From assembly GCA_017547755.1 (NCBI GenBank), contig JAFYOX010000031.1, positions 1-56,235 on the forward strand: DNA of 56,235 nucleotides, in the 5' to 3' direction. Shown piece by piece: positions 31,310 to 40,877 of this stretch. The notes beneath the pieces were generated by a model that was not told the origin of the DNA, made no database searches, and was given only the letters and a program-made list of their open reading frames with translations. The first letter of the stretch is position 1; every line of letters starts with the position of its first letter. Origin of the DNA: Clostridia bacterium. Lineage in GTDB: Bacteria; Bacillota; Clostridia; Oscillospirales; CAG-272. The position numbers were made by a program, and so were the translations under genes.

Positions 31310-32770
31310 TCAACCGCGTCTTTTCTTGGTTTTGCGCTTCTTCATGCATTCGATGATGCGTTCCGCCTGGATTCCGCGGCTCGCCTTGACAAGCAGGACA
31401 TCGCCGGGCGTGAGCGTATCGAGAATCATGTTCGCCATGCTCTGCGGATCGCGCGTATCCACCGATACAAACACGTTTTCCGCGCGGATTCCCTTCTTGA
31501 TCGCCGCTTCCGCGATGATATCCGCCATCTGACCGTAGCAGAACAGCTTCTGTACCTGCATCTGCGCCGCGTACTGACCGAGCTGGTCGTGCATCAGACG
31601 GGAATATTCACCGAGTTCGAGCATATCGCCGAGAAGTGCCGCCGCCTGCGTTCCCTTCTTCGATGCCATGGAGACCAGCACGTCGATCGCCGCACGCATG
31701 GATTCGGGGCTTGCGTTGTAGCAGTCGTCGATGACGGTGATGCCGCCGACATCGTAAACGTTCAGGCGCTTATCCGCACCGACAAAGGATTTCAGACCGC
31801 GGCGGATCTGTTCGTCCGTCATGCCGAGAAGCACGCCGACCGAGTACGCCGAGAGAGAGTTGTAAACATTGTGCTTGCCGAGCGCAGGAACTTCCACGTT
31901 CGTGATCGCCTTGTTGGAGTAAATGAGGTCGTAGACGATACTGTCGTTCTTCTGACGGATGTTGACCGCACGGAAATCGCCGCAGCGGTTGTAGACGCTC
32001 ATGATCTTCGGCTTGGGTTCGAGCCGTTCGTACTGTTCGAACAGGAGGGGTTCATCCGCATTGAGCAGGAGAACGCCGTCTTCCTTCAGACCGAGGCGGA
32101 TCTCCATCTTCGCGCGGCAGATATTTTCGCGGGTGCCGAGGGACGCCAGATGGGAGGTACCGATGTTGGTGACGATCGCAATGTCGGGGCATACGATCTT
32201 CGTCATATGTTCGATCTCACCGAGCGCGCTCATCCCCATTTCGAGGACGGACACTTCGTCATCGGGCGAGAGATCGAAAATGGTCAGCGGAAGACCGATC
32301 TCGCTGTTGAGGTTGCCCTTGGTCTTGTGCGTTTTGAACGCGGCGGACGCAACGGCATAGACGAATTCCTTCGTCGTGGTCTTGCCGACGCTGCCGGTGA
32401 TGGCGATGAACTTCGCCCTGGAGAATCCGCGGTAATATGCCGCCAGCGTTCCCATCGCCTGCACGGTATCGGGAACCACAACGGCGCAGAACGGCTTTTC
32501 GGCTGCCATAGCCTTTGCTTCGTCCGGAACACGGTTGCAGAGGAAGCAGCGGGAACCGGCTTCAATCGCGGCGGGAAGGAAATCGTTGCCGTCGGCACGC
32601 TGTCCCTTGATGGCACAGAAGAGAACGCCGTCGCCGGTTTCTCTGGAATCGTGAGTAACGAAACGGATCTCTTCTCCGGAACTGCAGTTTCCGCAGATTT
32701 CCAGCGTACCGCCGGTGACTTCCGCAATTTCTGCGGGAGTCAGTGTTTTCAGTTTCAGTTCAACGCTCAT
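31310..32770 (-). CDS. murF: UDP-MurNAc-tripeptide--D-Ala-D-Ala ligase MurF
   Basis: Encodes 486 residues; GGAGG precedes the ATG. ATP-binding loop ITGSVGKTTTKEF (about 124-136), the Mur-ligase central block IVTNIGTSHLASLGTRENIC and the C-terminal domain with DDCYNASPESMRAAIDVL. It adds D-Ala-D-Ala to the UDP-MurNAc-tripeptide. It directly follows murE in the cluster. Confidence 0.95.
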   Translation of the reverse strand: MSVELKLKTLTPAEIAEVTGGTLEICGNCSSGEEIRFVTHDSRETGDGVLFCAIKGQRADGNDFLPAAIEAGSRCFLCNRVPDEAKAMAAEKPFCAVVVPDTVQAMGTLAAYYRGFSRAKFIAITGSVGKTTTKEFVYAVASAAFKTHKTKGNLNSEIGLPLTIFDLSPDDEVSVLEMGMSALGEIEHMTKIVCPDIAIVTNIGTSHLASLGTRENICRAKMEIRLGLKEDGVLLLNADEPLLFEQYERLEPKPKIMSVYNRCGDFRAVNIRQKNDSIVYDLIYSNKAITNVEVPALGKHNVYNSLSAYSVGVLLGMTDEQIRRGLKSFVGADKRLNVYDVGGITVIDDCYNASPESMRAAIDVLVSMASKKGTQAAALLGDMLELGEYSRLMHDQLGQYAAQMQVQKLFCYGQMADIIAEAAIKKGIRAENVFVSVDTRDPQSMANMILDTLTPGDVLLVKASRGIQAERIIECMKKRKTKKRRG

Positions 32771-32826
32771 TTATACCTCCGTCTGCACGCCGCGCTGGGT
32801 GTACAAATCAAATTGCTTGAAATTTT

Positions 32827-34335
32827 TTAAGTTGAATTTTTATTGCGCACCGCATCGAGAACGATCTGTTCCTCATCAAACGGATGCCGTCCGTCGGCGG
32901 TGATTTCGTATTTTTCATGTCCTTTTCCGGCAAGGAGGATCAGATCCCCTTCCCGGGCTTCGTTCACGGCATACCGGATGGCCTCTCTGCGGTCCGGAAT
33001 GACCGCGTGCGGTCCGGACCGGTCAAGTCCGTGCACGATCTCGTCAAGGATCCGTGCGGGATCCTCTGTCCGCGGATTGTCTCCCGTGACAATCACGAGA
33101 TCCGCGTATTTCTGTGCCGCTTCCGCCATTTTCGGACGTTTTGTCCGGTCGCGGTCGCCGCCGCATCCGAACAGGACGATCAGCCGGTTCCGCCGGATCT
33201 CCGAAAGTGCGGACAGTGCCGCCGTCAGCGCGTCGGGCGTGTGGGCGTAATCGATGAAGACGTCCGCACCGAACGCACAGTCCTTCGGAAACCGCACCCG
33301 GCACAGCCGTCCGTCCACGCCGGGCATCCCGGCGAGAGCTTCCTTGACCGTCAGGGGATCGATCCCGAGCCGGATGGCACAGAGGGCCGCCTGCATCGTA
33401 TTGAACACCGAATGCTGTCCGATCAGGGGCGTACGGATCCGGAACACGGCTTCGTCGGAGAAATAGACGTACTCCATTCCGTCCGCACCGAGCGAGGTAC
33501 GCCGGATGGCGCACACATCGGTTCCGGCGATCCGTGCGGGATCGCACGAACAGGTCAGCACCGTTTTTTCCGGAAACATTTCCGGCAGGCGGGACATATA
33601 CGGATCGTCGGCATTGGTGATGCCGAATTTCGCCGATTCCATCAGTCTTGCCTTGGCGGCGAAATATTCTTCCATCGTCCCGTGACAGTCGAGATGTTCG
33701 GGAGAAAGATTTGTAAAGATCGCCGCATCCGGGCAGATCGCGTCCGTTTTGTGCAGAGCCAGCGCCTGCGACGACGCTTCGTAAATCAGCGTATCGCATC
33801 CGCGCTTCCGCATTTCCGCCGCCGCACCGAAGAAATACTCCGGATCGGGCGTGGTCATTGCACCTGCCAGATCGGCAACGGACGAACCGCCCTGTCCGCC
33901 GAGCGGGACCGGATCGTTTCCGGCAAGGGCGGAGATCGTCGTGATGACGCCGGTCTGCCTGCCCGCCGAACGGAAGATCTGCCGCAGGGCAAATACCACG
34001 GAGGTCTTCCCTGCCGTCCCGGTGACGGCGATTTTCGTCATGCCGTCGGTCGGCCGTCCGGTGAAATTGTACCAGACCTGCGATTCCGTTTTCCTTGCGG
34101 ATGCAGTCAGAAGAATTTCCGGAACTCCGTCCGCCGGAGTTTCGCCGATCACGCAGACCGCGCCGTTTTCGACCGCCTGTCTGGCATGCCAGTGACCGTC
34201 GTGACGGCCTCCGCGCAGGCAGAGGAAGAGAAAACCGGGGCGCACCCGTCTGGAATCGGACGCAATGCCGGAAATTTCAATTTCCGGCCGGTCGGTACGG
34301 ACATCCGTACCGCGTAAAATCTCGCCAAGTTTCAT
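32827..34335 (-). CDS. murE: UDP-MurNAc-dipeptide--diamino acid ligase MurE
   Basis: Encodes 502 residues; GGAGG precedes the ATG. Features: ISGIASDSRRVRPGFLFLCL at the N-terminal UDP site, ATP loop VTGTAGKTSVVFAL (about 104-117), FTNLSPEHLDCHGTMEEYFA, and GDNPRTEDPARILDEI near 405-420. DNPR is the motif associated with meso-diaminopimelate as substrate (established for MurE), so the peptidoglycan is probably DAP-type. The C-terminus is intact (AGKGHEKYE). Confidence 0.95.
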   Translation of the reverse strand: MKLGEILRGTDVRTDRPEIEISGIASDSRRVRPGFLFLCLRGGRHDGHWHARQAVENGAVCVIGETPADGVPEILLTASARKTESQVWYNFTGRPTDGMTKIAVTGTAGKTSVVFALRQIFRSAGRQTGVITTISALAGNDPVPLGGQGGSSVADLAGAMTTPDPEYFFGAAAEMRKRGCDTLIYEASSQALALHKTDAICPDAAIFTNLSPEHLDCHGTMEEYFAAKARLMESAKFGITNADDPYMSRLPEMFPEKTVLTCSCDPARIAGTDVCAIRRTSLGADGMEYVYFSDEAVFRIRTPLIGQHSVFNTMQAALCAIRLGIDPLTVKEALAGMPGVDGRLCRVRFPKDCAFGADVFIDYAHTPDALTAALSALSEIRRNRLIVLFGCGGDRDRTKRPKMAEAAQKYADLVIVTGDNPRTEDPARILDEIVHGLDRSGPHAVIPDRREAIRYAVNEAREGDLILLAGKGHEKYEITADGRHPFDEEQIVLDAVRNKNST

Positions 34336-34398
34336 AGAATTTCCTCCGGATAAAAAGTGAAAGTATCTTTGGAAATCCTATATTTTTATTTTGTCCGG

Positions 34399-36795
34399 TC
34401 AGTCCGTACCGTCCATGTGACGGAGTTCGATCTCAACGATCGTACCTCTGGTCACGTAGGTTCCGGCTTCGGGGAACTGACGGACGACCGTTGCGGTCGT
34501 ACCGTTCGTCGAGCCGGTGAACGTAACGTTCAGACCGACGGAAATTGCCGCATTGTTTGCGTTGTAGGCGTTCATGCCCATGAGATCGGGAACCTGTACG
34601 TTCGCCTGCGGGGTCTCGCTGCCGGTGTACAGCAGGAGCAGACCCGTGTCACTCGAAATGGTCATGCCCGCTTCGGGAATCTGCGCCGTGATGACGTCGC
34701 CGTCCCCGATGATTTCATAGTCGAATTCGCGCCATTCGAGATCCGCCTGCGCGTTTTCCACGCTTGCACCCACGTAGTTCGACAGATTGATGTCGAGCTT
34801 TGCCAGCTCTTCCGTCGTATACTGCGGTTCCACGCCGATGTACGGCAGAACGTATCCCATCAGGTTCGAAATATACGGAGCCGCGACCACGCTTCCGTAG
34901 ACCGCGCTCTTGAGCGGTTTGTCAACGACGATCAGCGCGGATACCTGCGGGTCGTCCGCCGGAGCGTATGCCACAGTGGAGCCGACACGGTAAGGCGTAT
35001 TGCCGTATTCGTCGAATTCGTCCCGTTTTTCGGAAGTCCCCGTCTTTGCCGCCACGCGGTAGCCCTTTACGTAAGCATTGACCGCGCCGCCGTCCGTCGC
35101 AACCCCTTCTTCAAGAATGTCCGTCACGGTCTCGCAGACTTCCGTGCTGACCACCTGACGGAGCTGTTCCGTCTCGTAGGTCTGTATCACGTTGCCGTCG
35201 TCGTCCGTGATGGAGCCGAGCAGATGGGGTGTGAGCAGATAGCCGCCGTTTGCGACCGCGGAGATCCCGCGGATCTGCTGGATCGGGGTCGTCTTGAACG
35301 TCTGACCGAAGGAATATACCGCCAGAGAGACGTTCGAGAAATTCGCGTAGGAGGCATAAATGCCGGAAACTTCGCCGGGCAGGTCAACGCCCGTCTTGTT
35401 CATATAGCCGAACGCATCGAAATACCGGTAGAACTTTTCACGTCCGACACGCTGTGCGATGGTCATCAGCACCGGGTTGCAGGACTGCTGCAGACCTCTG
35501 CGGAAGGTCACACTGCCGTGACCGCTGTGGTCGTGGCAGCTGATCGGCTTCGACCATCCTTCGACCACCAGGCTGCCGCCGCAGTAGAACATTTCGGTCG
35601 GCGTGACTTCCCTCTCTTCGAGAGCCATAGACGTTGTGATGATCTTGAAAGTCGAACCGGGTTCGTAGGTCTCCGTGATCGCCTTGTTGTTCCACATCTG
35701 GTACATCAGTTCGGTGTATCTCGTTTTGTATTCTTCCGTACCTTCCTTCAGACCTTCCTCTTCGAGAAGGGACATCGAGTATTCGTCGATCGTGTACGGA
35801 TCGTTCAGGTCAAAGGACGGATAGGTCGCCATCGCAAGGACCGCACCGGTGTTCACGTCCATGACGATCCCGGTAACACGTCCTGCGGCACCTGATTCCC
35901 AGAAGGTCTTCTCAAGCTGATTTTCCAGCTCGTACTGTATGTAGATATCCAGTGTCGTAACGATGTTGTAGCCGTCGGACGCCTCAATGTACCGTTCGTA
36001 CGCGAACGGCATATCGTTTTTGCGTCCGTCCTGTGCAAGGACGTAGCGTCCCGACGTTCCTTCGAGGATGTTGTTGTAGTACGCTTCAAGCCCGTAGATG
36101 CCCACGCCTTCGGAATTGGTAAAGCCGATGACATGGCACGCAAGCTCCCCTTTCGGGTAGTAGCGCTTGGAGGAAGCCTCAAAGTAGATCTCCTGCTTGA
36201 GACCGCATTCCGCGATAAACGCCTTGATCCGGTCGGCAAGATCGGATTCGATGTTCTTTTTCACCATCTCCCAGTAGCGCTTTTCCTTGGCACACGATTC
36301 CCGCAGCTTCTCCCGATCGATCTCCAGGTAGGCGGAAAGCACGCGCGTGATCGTATCGACCACGTCGTCGCTGTCACAGTAGATGCCGTAATCCTCGTCG
36401 GAGTAGACGTAGAGGTTTTTCGACGCTTCTTCCTGTTCTTCCGGCGTCAGTTCGCGGAATTCCCTGCTCTTCAGGTATTCTTCCCGCTCTCTCACGCTCT
36501 TTTTGTCCTTCTCCACGCGGTTGATGATATCCTGCGGTGACAGAAGGACGTTGTACACCGTTTTGTTGGTTGCCAGAATATTGCCATTGCGGTCGGTGAT
36601 CGTGCCGCGTTCCGGTGTGACTTCGGTCTGGATGGTCAGCTGATTCAGCACCTTGGTCTGATAGTAGTCATACATTTCCAGCTGATATTCCGCCAGACGT
36701 CCGATAATAAGACCCGCCAGCGCGATAAAAAATCCGAAGATCACGAACATCTTGATCGCCGCCGACCGTTCGGTCCTGTTTTTGATCCTGTTCAT
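34399..36795 (-). CDS. PASTA-containing class B penicillin-binding protein (SpoVD/FtsI type)
   Basis: Encodes 798 residues. One N-terminal membrane helix (AIKMFVIFGFFIALAGLIIG), a dimerisation domain, and a transpeptidase domain with the nucleophile motif GSTFKIITTSMALEE (SxxK at about 383), the SxN-position SCN in RGLQQSCNPVLMTIA and KTGTSEK at about 582. Two C-terminal PASTA domains (about 668-798, including QVPDLMGMNAYNANNAAISV) are typical of Firmicute SpoVD/PBP2X. It cross-links septal or spore peptidoglycan together with FtsW. Only one such gene lies in this cluster, so it may serve vegetative division. Confidence 0.93.
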   Translation of the reverse strand: MNRIKNRTERSAAIKMFVIFGFFIALAGLIIGRLAEYQLEMYDYYQTKVLNQLTIQTEVTPERGTITDRNGNILATNKTVYNVLLSPQDIINRVEKDKKSVREREEYLKSREFRELTPEEQEEASKNLYVYSDEDYGIYCDSDDVVDTITRVLSAYLEIDREKLRESCAKEKRYWEMVKKNIESDLADRIKAFIAECGLKQEIYFEASSKRYYPKGELACHVIGFTNSEGVGIYGLEAYYNNILEGTSGRYVLAQDGRKNDMPFAYERYIEASDGYNIVTTLDIYIQYELENQLEKTFWESGAAGRVTGIVMDVNTGAVLAMATYPSFDLNDPYTIDEYSMSLLEEEGLKEGTEEYKTRYTELMYQMWNNKAITETYEPGSTFKIITTSMALEEREVTPTEMFYCGGSLVVEGWSKPISCHDHSGHGSVTFRRGLQQSCNPVLMTIAQRVGREKFYRYFDAFGYMNKTGVDLPGEVSGIYASYANFSNVSLAVYSFGQTFKTTPIQQIRGISAVANGGYLLTPHLLGSITDDDGNVIQTYETEQLRQVVSTEVCETVTDILEEGVATDGGAVNAYVKGYRVAAKTGTSEKRDEFDEYGNTPYRVGSTVAYAPADDPQVSALIVVDKPLKSAVYGSVVAAPYISNLMGYVLPYIGVEPQYTTEELAKLDINLSNYVGASVENAQADLEWREFDYEIIGDGDVITAQIPEAGMTISSDTGLLLLYTGSETPQANVQVPDLMGMNAYNANNAAISVGLNVTFTGSTNGTTATVVRQFPEAGTYVTRGTIVEIELRHMDGTD

Positions 36796-36966
36796 AAATT
36801 CCTGTTTAAAATCAATTCATCACGGAGGACTTTCAGAAAGTCCCCTGCCTGTTCAGCCTGCACACTGAAAGTATATTTCACCGCAGGCGCGGATATTCGA
36901 AAACTAACGGGCTGTCCCGCATCCCTGCGTAACAGTCCCGTTTTTTCTCTGGTTATTGGGTCGTTT
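36796..36966. other. Non-coding gap between ftsL and the PBP gene with two hairpins
   Basis: 171 bases with no credible gene inside the otherwise tight division operon. GGACTTT-CAG-AAAGTCC (36827-36843) lies just before the PBP ribosome site. AACGGGCTGT (36906-36915) pairs, with one mismatch/bulge, with ACAGTCCCGTT (36932-36942); its T6 run is on the plus strand, and on the minus strand only TTTT follows, so it could be a weak attenuator for the PBP and downstream genes. Confidence 0.45.
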
Positions 36967-37917
36967 TTATCTGAAATAGTCGAACAGGCTGCCCAGCGAA
37001 GACCAGATGGAGGACAGAAGCACACCGTGAGCAGCATCGGTATCCGCCGTTTCGTCTTCGATGATGTCAATGCGCTCGCCGTCGGACAGCGAGATGTATT
37101 TTCTCTGCACCGCGTCTTCCTTGACCATGCCGAGATCCTCGGTCGCGATCCGTTCGATGACGCGGATGTCATTCTTTTCTTCGAGTTCCAGTTCCAGCTC
37201 CGCCGCCTGGTCACGGAGTGCGGCAAGGTCAGCCTCCAGTCCGGCGATCTCACTCGTCGTCTGGTAGATTTCGGAGAAGCTGAGGACGATGCTCATGATC
37301 ATCATCGTTCCGATCACGATCAGAACAGCGGACATGGGCTTCATCCGTCTTCCTTCCGCCCGGACTTCGGTGATCTCACCGCCGTCAGATGCGGGCTGAG
37401 GACGTTTCATGGTATTTGTCTTTTTCTTTTTTGCTTTTGCTGAGGTCTTCACGTTCTTTTTCTTTCGGGAATTCTGTGCGGGCTTTTCGTTTTTCTGCGC
37501 CGTGCTGCGCATTTCGGAACGTTTTGCGTTTTTGCCGGCTCCGGAAGTTTTTCCGGAACCGGAAGTAATTCCGGAACCGGATGCAGCTGCGGCTGTTCCC
37601 TGCTTCTGCGGTTCTGCGGGACGTGTCCGCGTACCCGCCGGGTTCGCCGTCCGTGCGGGAGTTTCCGCATAGGCCGGGTACGCATATGCGGGACGGTATC
37701 CCGGCGCGCTGTTCTGCGCCTTCGCCGGCTGACGTCCTGCACTGCTGCGGAAATCAAGTTCGGAGCAGTTTTCGGACGGATCGCCGCCCATCTGCGCCTT
37801 GCGTACAAGCTCGGACGTGGACGAAGCGCGCATTCCGCTCACTGCCGCGCCGCGTCCGCTGAAGCGGTTTTTCATTTTGTCTGCCAGAGCATAGTCCGGC
37901 CGATTTCCGTACGTCAT
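36967..37917 (-). CDS. ftsL: FtsL-like division protein with long Pro/Ala-rich N-terminus
   Basis: Encodes 316 residues. The first 190 are disordered and rich in P, A, G, K (for example the tract KNEKPAQNSRKKKNVKTSAK), then a transmembrane helix (MSAVLIVIGTMMIMSIVLSF) and an extracytoplasmic coiled coil (SEIAGLEADLAALRDQAAEL) ending in ERIATEDLGMVKEDAVQRKY, the pattern of FtsL/septum formation initiators. Position between rsmH and the PBP gene is the canonical ftsL slot. Normal FtsL is about 100-130 residues, so the cytoplasmic extension is unusual. AAGGAGG fixes the start. Confidence 0.82.
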   Translation of the reverse strand: MTYGNRPDYALADKMKNRFSGRGAAVSGMRASSTSELVRKAQMGGDPSENCSELDFRSSAGRQPAKAQNSAPGYRPAYAYPAYAETPARTANPAGTRTRPAEPQKQGTAAAASGSGITSGSGKTSGAGKNAKRSEMRSTAQKNEKPAQNSRKKKNVKTSAKAKKKKTNTMKRPQPASDGGEITEVRAEGRRMKPMSAVLIVIGTMMIMSIVLSFSEIYQTTSEIAGLEADLAALRDQAAELELELEEKNDIRVIERIATEDLGMVKEDAVQRKYISLSDGERIDIIEDETADTDAAHGVLLSSIWSSLGSLFDYFR

Positions 37918-37962
37918 GTCGTGCTTCCTCCTTTTCCGTGATCGTTCGCTGTGTTGTTTGAA

Positions 37963-38904
37963 TTAAAGTTTTTCCGCCGTGCGGAGCTTCGCGCTGTGGG
38001 AGCGCGAGTTGTATTTCAGTTCTTCCTCCGAGGGAAGGATCGGTTTCTTTGACAGAGTTTTGATGACCGGCTTGCCGCCGCATACGCAGACCGGGAATTC
38101 CGGCGGGCAGGTACATCCGGTGGACAGGGACTTGAAGACATCCTTGGTGATGCGGTCTTCGAGAGAATGGAACGTGATCACCGCCAGACGTCCGCCCGGA
38201 TTGAGGCGTGCCGTCGCTTCGCGGATCGAAGGTTCGATGGCGTCAAGTTCGCCGTTTGTCTCGATGCGCAGAGCCTGGAACGTGCGGCGGGCGGGATGCT
38301 GTGCTTCCTTCATGCGCTGTGCTTTCGGGATCGCCTGTGCAATGATGTCCGCAAGTTCAATGGTGGTCTCGATGGGCTTGGCGTCACGCTTTTCGACAAT
38401 TGCCGCCGCAACGCGTCCTGCGAACCGTTCTTCGCCGTAATCACGGATGATCCGGCGCAGCTCGTCCTCGGAATAGGTGTTCACGATATCTCCCGCGGAA
38501 AGACCGCCCGTGCGGTCCATGCGCATATCCAGCGGGGCTTCTTCCCCGGTGTAGGAGAAGCCGCGTTCCGTCGTATCGATCTGGTGCGAGGAAACGCCGA
38601 GATCCCAGAGGACGCCGTCCACTTTTTCCACGCCGATCATGTCGAGCGCGGCGCCGATGTTACGGAAATTCGTCTTGACAATTTCCCATTTTCCGGCATA
38701 GGGAGCGAGACGTGCGGAACACGCGGCAATGGCATCGTCGTCACGGTCAAGGCAGATCAGACGGGAGCCTTCCGGCAGACGTTTTGCGATTTCGGACGAG
38801 TGACCGCCGCCGCCGGCCGTACAGTCCACGTAGATCCCGCCGCGTTCCGGTGCGAGTGCCTCGATCACCTCATTCAGCAGGACGGGGATATGTGAAAATT
38901 CCAT
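37963..38904 (-). CDS. rsmH: 16S rRNA (cytosine1402-N4)-methyltransferase
   Basis: Encodes 313 residues, normal length. Starts MEFSHIPVLLNEVIEALAPE; AdoMet motif YVDCTAGGGGHSSEIAKRLP (about 25-44), DGVLWDLGVSSHQID (about 95-109), and HPARRTFQALRIETNGEL in the catalytic region. It methylates C1402 in the 16S decoding centre. It is the first gene of the division cluster and has its own consensus promoter at 39001-39029; mraZ, usually upstream, is absent. Confidence 0.97.
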   Translation of the reverse strand: MEFSHIPVLLNEVIEALAPERGGIYVDCTAGGGGHSSEIAKRLPEGSRLICLDRDDDAIAACSARLAPYAGKWEIVKTNFRNIGAALDMIGVEKVDGVLWDLGVSSHQIDTTERGFSYTGEEAPLDMRMDRTGGLSAGDIVNTYSEDELRRIIRDYGEERFAGRVAAAIVEKRDAKPIETTIELADIIAQAIPKAQRMKEAQHPARRTFQALRIETNGELDAIEPSIREATARLNPGGRLAVITFHSLEDRITKDVFKSLSTGCTCPPEFPVCVCGGKPVIKTLSKKPILPSEEELKYNSRSHSAKLRTAEKL

Positions 38905-39366
38905 AATTCTCCTGAGTATGTTTTATATACTTTCCACCCGTTTCCGTGTCTCAGAGGACACATGCGGATGATATTCCACTTTAAATAATCTTGTTTAATA
39001 ATTATATACTATAGATTTTATAATTGCAAGTGGTTTGGGCAAAAAAACCGGCAGATTCTTTGATGAAAAACTGACTTTTTCACGGCTTTCCCGTCATTTC
39101 CGGCACCGTCCGACAACGGTTTTTCACGTTCTGCGCCGGGGTACGACAAAACGTGTGCTTTTTCCATTTTCCGCCGTTTCCGACACTCTTCCGCGTTCTC
39201 CGCGCGGCATCTGTCGATTTTCCAGTATTTCCCTCGCGGATTCTTCCGGATACGTCAAACGTCGTCTGTCGTCATACTGCGTTTTGTTCTCAGTTTTTTA
39301 TCCGTATATTTACATATTATTCTTTTGTAATTCATAAAGTTTTTACATTTTGCGCCGTTTTTTCCG
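38905..39366. other. Intergenic region upstream of the division cluster
   Basis: About 460 bases without a supportable gene on either strand. It holds the rsmH promoter at 39001-39029; the part from 39030 to 39340 is T-rich on the plus strand with only short frames and no ribosome site. No trace of mraZ or of repeated MraZ-box-like direct repeats was seen. Confidence 0.5.
39001..39029 (-). promoter_or_regulatory. Promoter of the division/cell-wall cluster
   Basis: On the minus strand TTGCAA (39029-39024), a 17-base spacer and a perfect TATAAT (39006-39001), about 97 bases before the rsmH ATG. It has the same -35 hexamer as the ftsZ promoter. Confidence 0.75.
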
Positions 39367-39405
39367 CAAAAAAAGAGCCGCACAGACCGTTTCCGGCCTG
39401 TGCGG
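39367..39405 (-). terminator. Terminator of the gat operon
   Basis: CCGCACAG (39378-39385) pairs with CTGTGCGG (39398-39405); on the minus strand a long T-run follows (39374-39367). It lies 15 bases after the gatB stop. Confidence 0.8.
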
Positions 39406-39419
39406 ACTCCGTTATTCCG

Positions 39420-40877
39420 TTAAATTTCCTCTTCGCCGAGCGCCTCTTCCACCACACGGTCGATGAGCTGTTCGGTCAGAATGGGGTCCGCGCCGCCGGA
39501 GGTCGCGCGCATGACGTGTCCCATGAGCTGTTTTTTCGCGGAGAGCTTGCCCCGGCGGATGTCCGCCAGAACCTTTCCGTTCGCCGCAAGTGCCTCGCGC
39601 ACGACCGGAAGAAGGACGGATTCGTCCGTGATCTTGATCATCCGTTCTTTTTCGGCAATTGTCTTCGGATCCCCGCCGCGCTCTTTTGTCAGATGCAGAA
39701 GACGCTTCGCGTTGCCGCTGACGATCTTTCCGTCCCCGAGAAGGGTGCTGACCGCGCCGACTGCCGCCGGATCCAGATAAATTTCCGCGCATTCTTCCCC
39801 GACAACGGGCAGGATCTCGCCCACAAAGAGGTTCGCGCAGATCACCTTATAGTCCGTATGTGCCGCACAGTCCTCGAAATACTGCGCCAGACGGGGCGTC
39901 TGGACGAGCTGTTCGGCGGTATCACGCCGCAGACCGTACGTTCCGCACAGTTCTTCCACCCGTTCTTCCGGCATTTTCGGCATCCGTCTGCGGATACCGT
40001 CGATGTATTCCTCGCTCAGGCAGAGCGGCGGAAGGTTCGGTTCCGCAAAATAGCGGTAGTCCACCGTCGTTTCCTTTTTCCGCATTTTTTCCGTGATCCC
40101 CCGGTCTTCGTTGTACCGCCGGGTCTCGGATTCGATCACGCCGCCTTCCGAAAGGATCTTCGCCTGCCGTGCGATCTCGTATTCCAGCGCACGTCCGACG
40201 TAGTTCACGGAATTGAGGTTCTTGATCTCGCACTTGACGCCGAATTCCGTACTTCCCTGCGGGCGCACGGAAACGTTCACGTCGCACCGGAGCGAGCCTT
40301 CGTTCATGCGGCAGTCGGACACGCCGATGTACAGAAGAATCCGGCGGAGAGAGTTCAGATACGCCTTCGCTTCTTCCGGTGTCCGCATATCCGGTTCGCT
40401 GACGATCTCGATCAGCGGTACGCCGCAGCGGTTACAGTCGATCTCGGTGACGTCCCCGCGGTGGATGAGTTTTCCGGCATCTTCTTCCATGTGGATGCGT
40501 GTCAGACGGATCTGCTTCTTCCCTGCCTCCGTTTCGATCGGCACAAAGCCGCCCAGACAGATCGGACAGTCGTTCTGGGTGATCTGATACCCCTTCGGCA
40601 GATCAGGGTAGAAATAATTCTTGCGGTCAAACCACGACGTCCGCTGGAGCGTGCAGTTCAGCGCAAGTCCCGCGCGCACGGCGTATTCCACCGCAGTCTC
40701 ATCGAGCACCGGAAGCGCGCCCGGCATCCCGAGACAGGTCGGGCAGACCTGCGTATTCGGCTCCGCACCGAAGGATGCCGGACAGGTGCAGAAAATCTTC
40801 CGTCCGGTCCGGAGTTCCACGTGCACTTCCAGACCGATGACCGCCTCATAGCCGCTTACAGACATCTTTTCAGACAT
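39420..40877 (-). CDS. gatB: Asp/Glu-tRNA amidotransferase subunit B
   Basis: Encodes 485 residues, full length. Starts with GYEAVIGLEVHVELRTG; KNYFYPDLPKGYQITQND and HMEEDAGKLIH form the kinase-like active site; the C-terminal YqeY-like helical domain ends in MGHVMRATSGGADPIL. It phosphorylates and amidates Glu-tRNA(Gln)/Asp-tRNA(Asn) using ammonia from GatA. It overlaps gatA by eight bases. Confidence 0.97.
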   Translation of the reverse strand: MSEKMSVSGYEAVIGLEVHVELRTGRKIFCTCPASFGAEPNTQVCPTCLGMPGALPVLDETAVEYAVRAGLALNCTLQRTSWFDRKNYFYPDLPKGYQITQNDCPICLGGFVPIETEAGKKQIRLTRIHMEEDAGKLIHRGDVTEIDCNRCGVPLIEIVSEPDMRTPEEAKAYLNSLRRILLYIGVSDCRMNEGSLRCDVNVSVRPQGSTEFGVKCEIKNLNSVNYVGRALEYEIARQAKILSEGGVIESETRRYNEDRGITEKMRKKETTVDYRYFAEPNLPPLCLSEEYIDGIRRRMPKMPEERVEELCGTYGLRRDTAEQLVQTPRLAQYFEDCAAHTDYKVICANLFVGEILPVVGEECAEIYLDPAAVGAVSTLLGDGKIVSGNAKRLLHLTKERGGDPKTIAEKERMIKITDESVLLPVVREALAANGKVLADIRRGKLSAKKQLMGHVMRATSGGADPILTEQLIDRVVEEALGEEEI

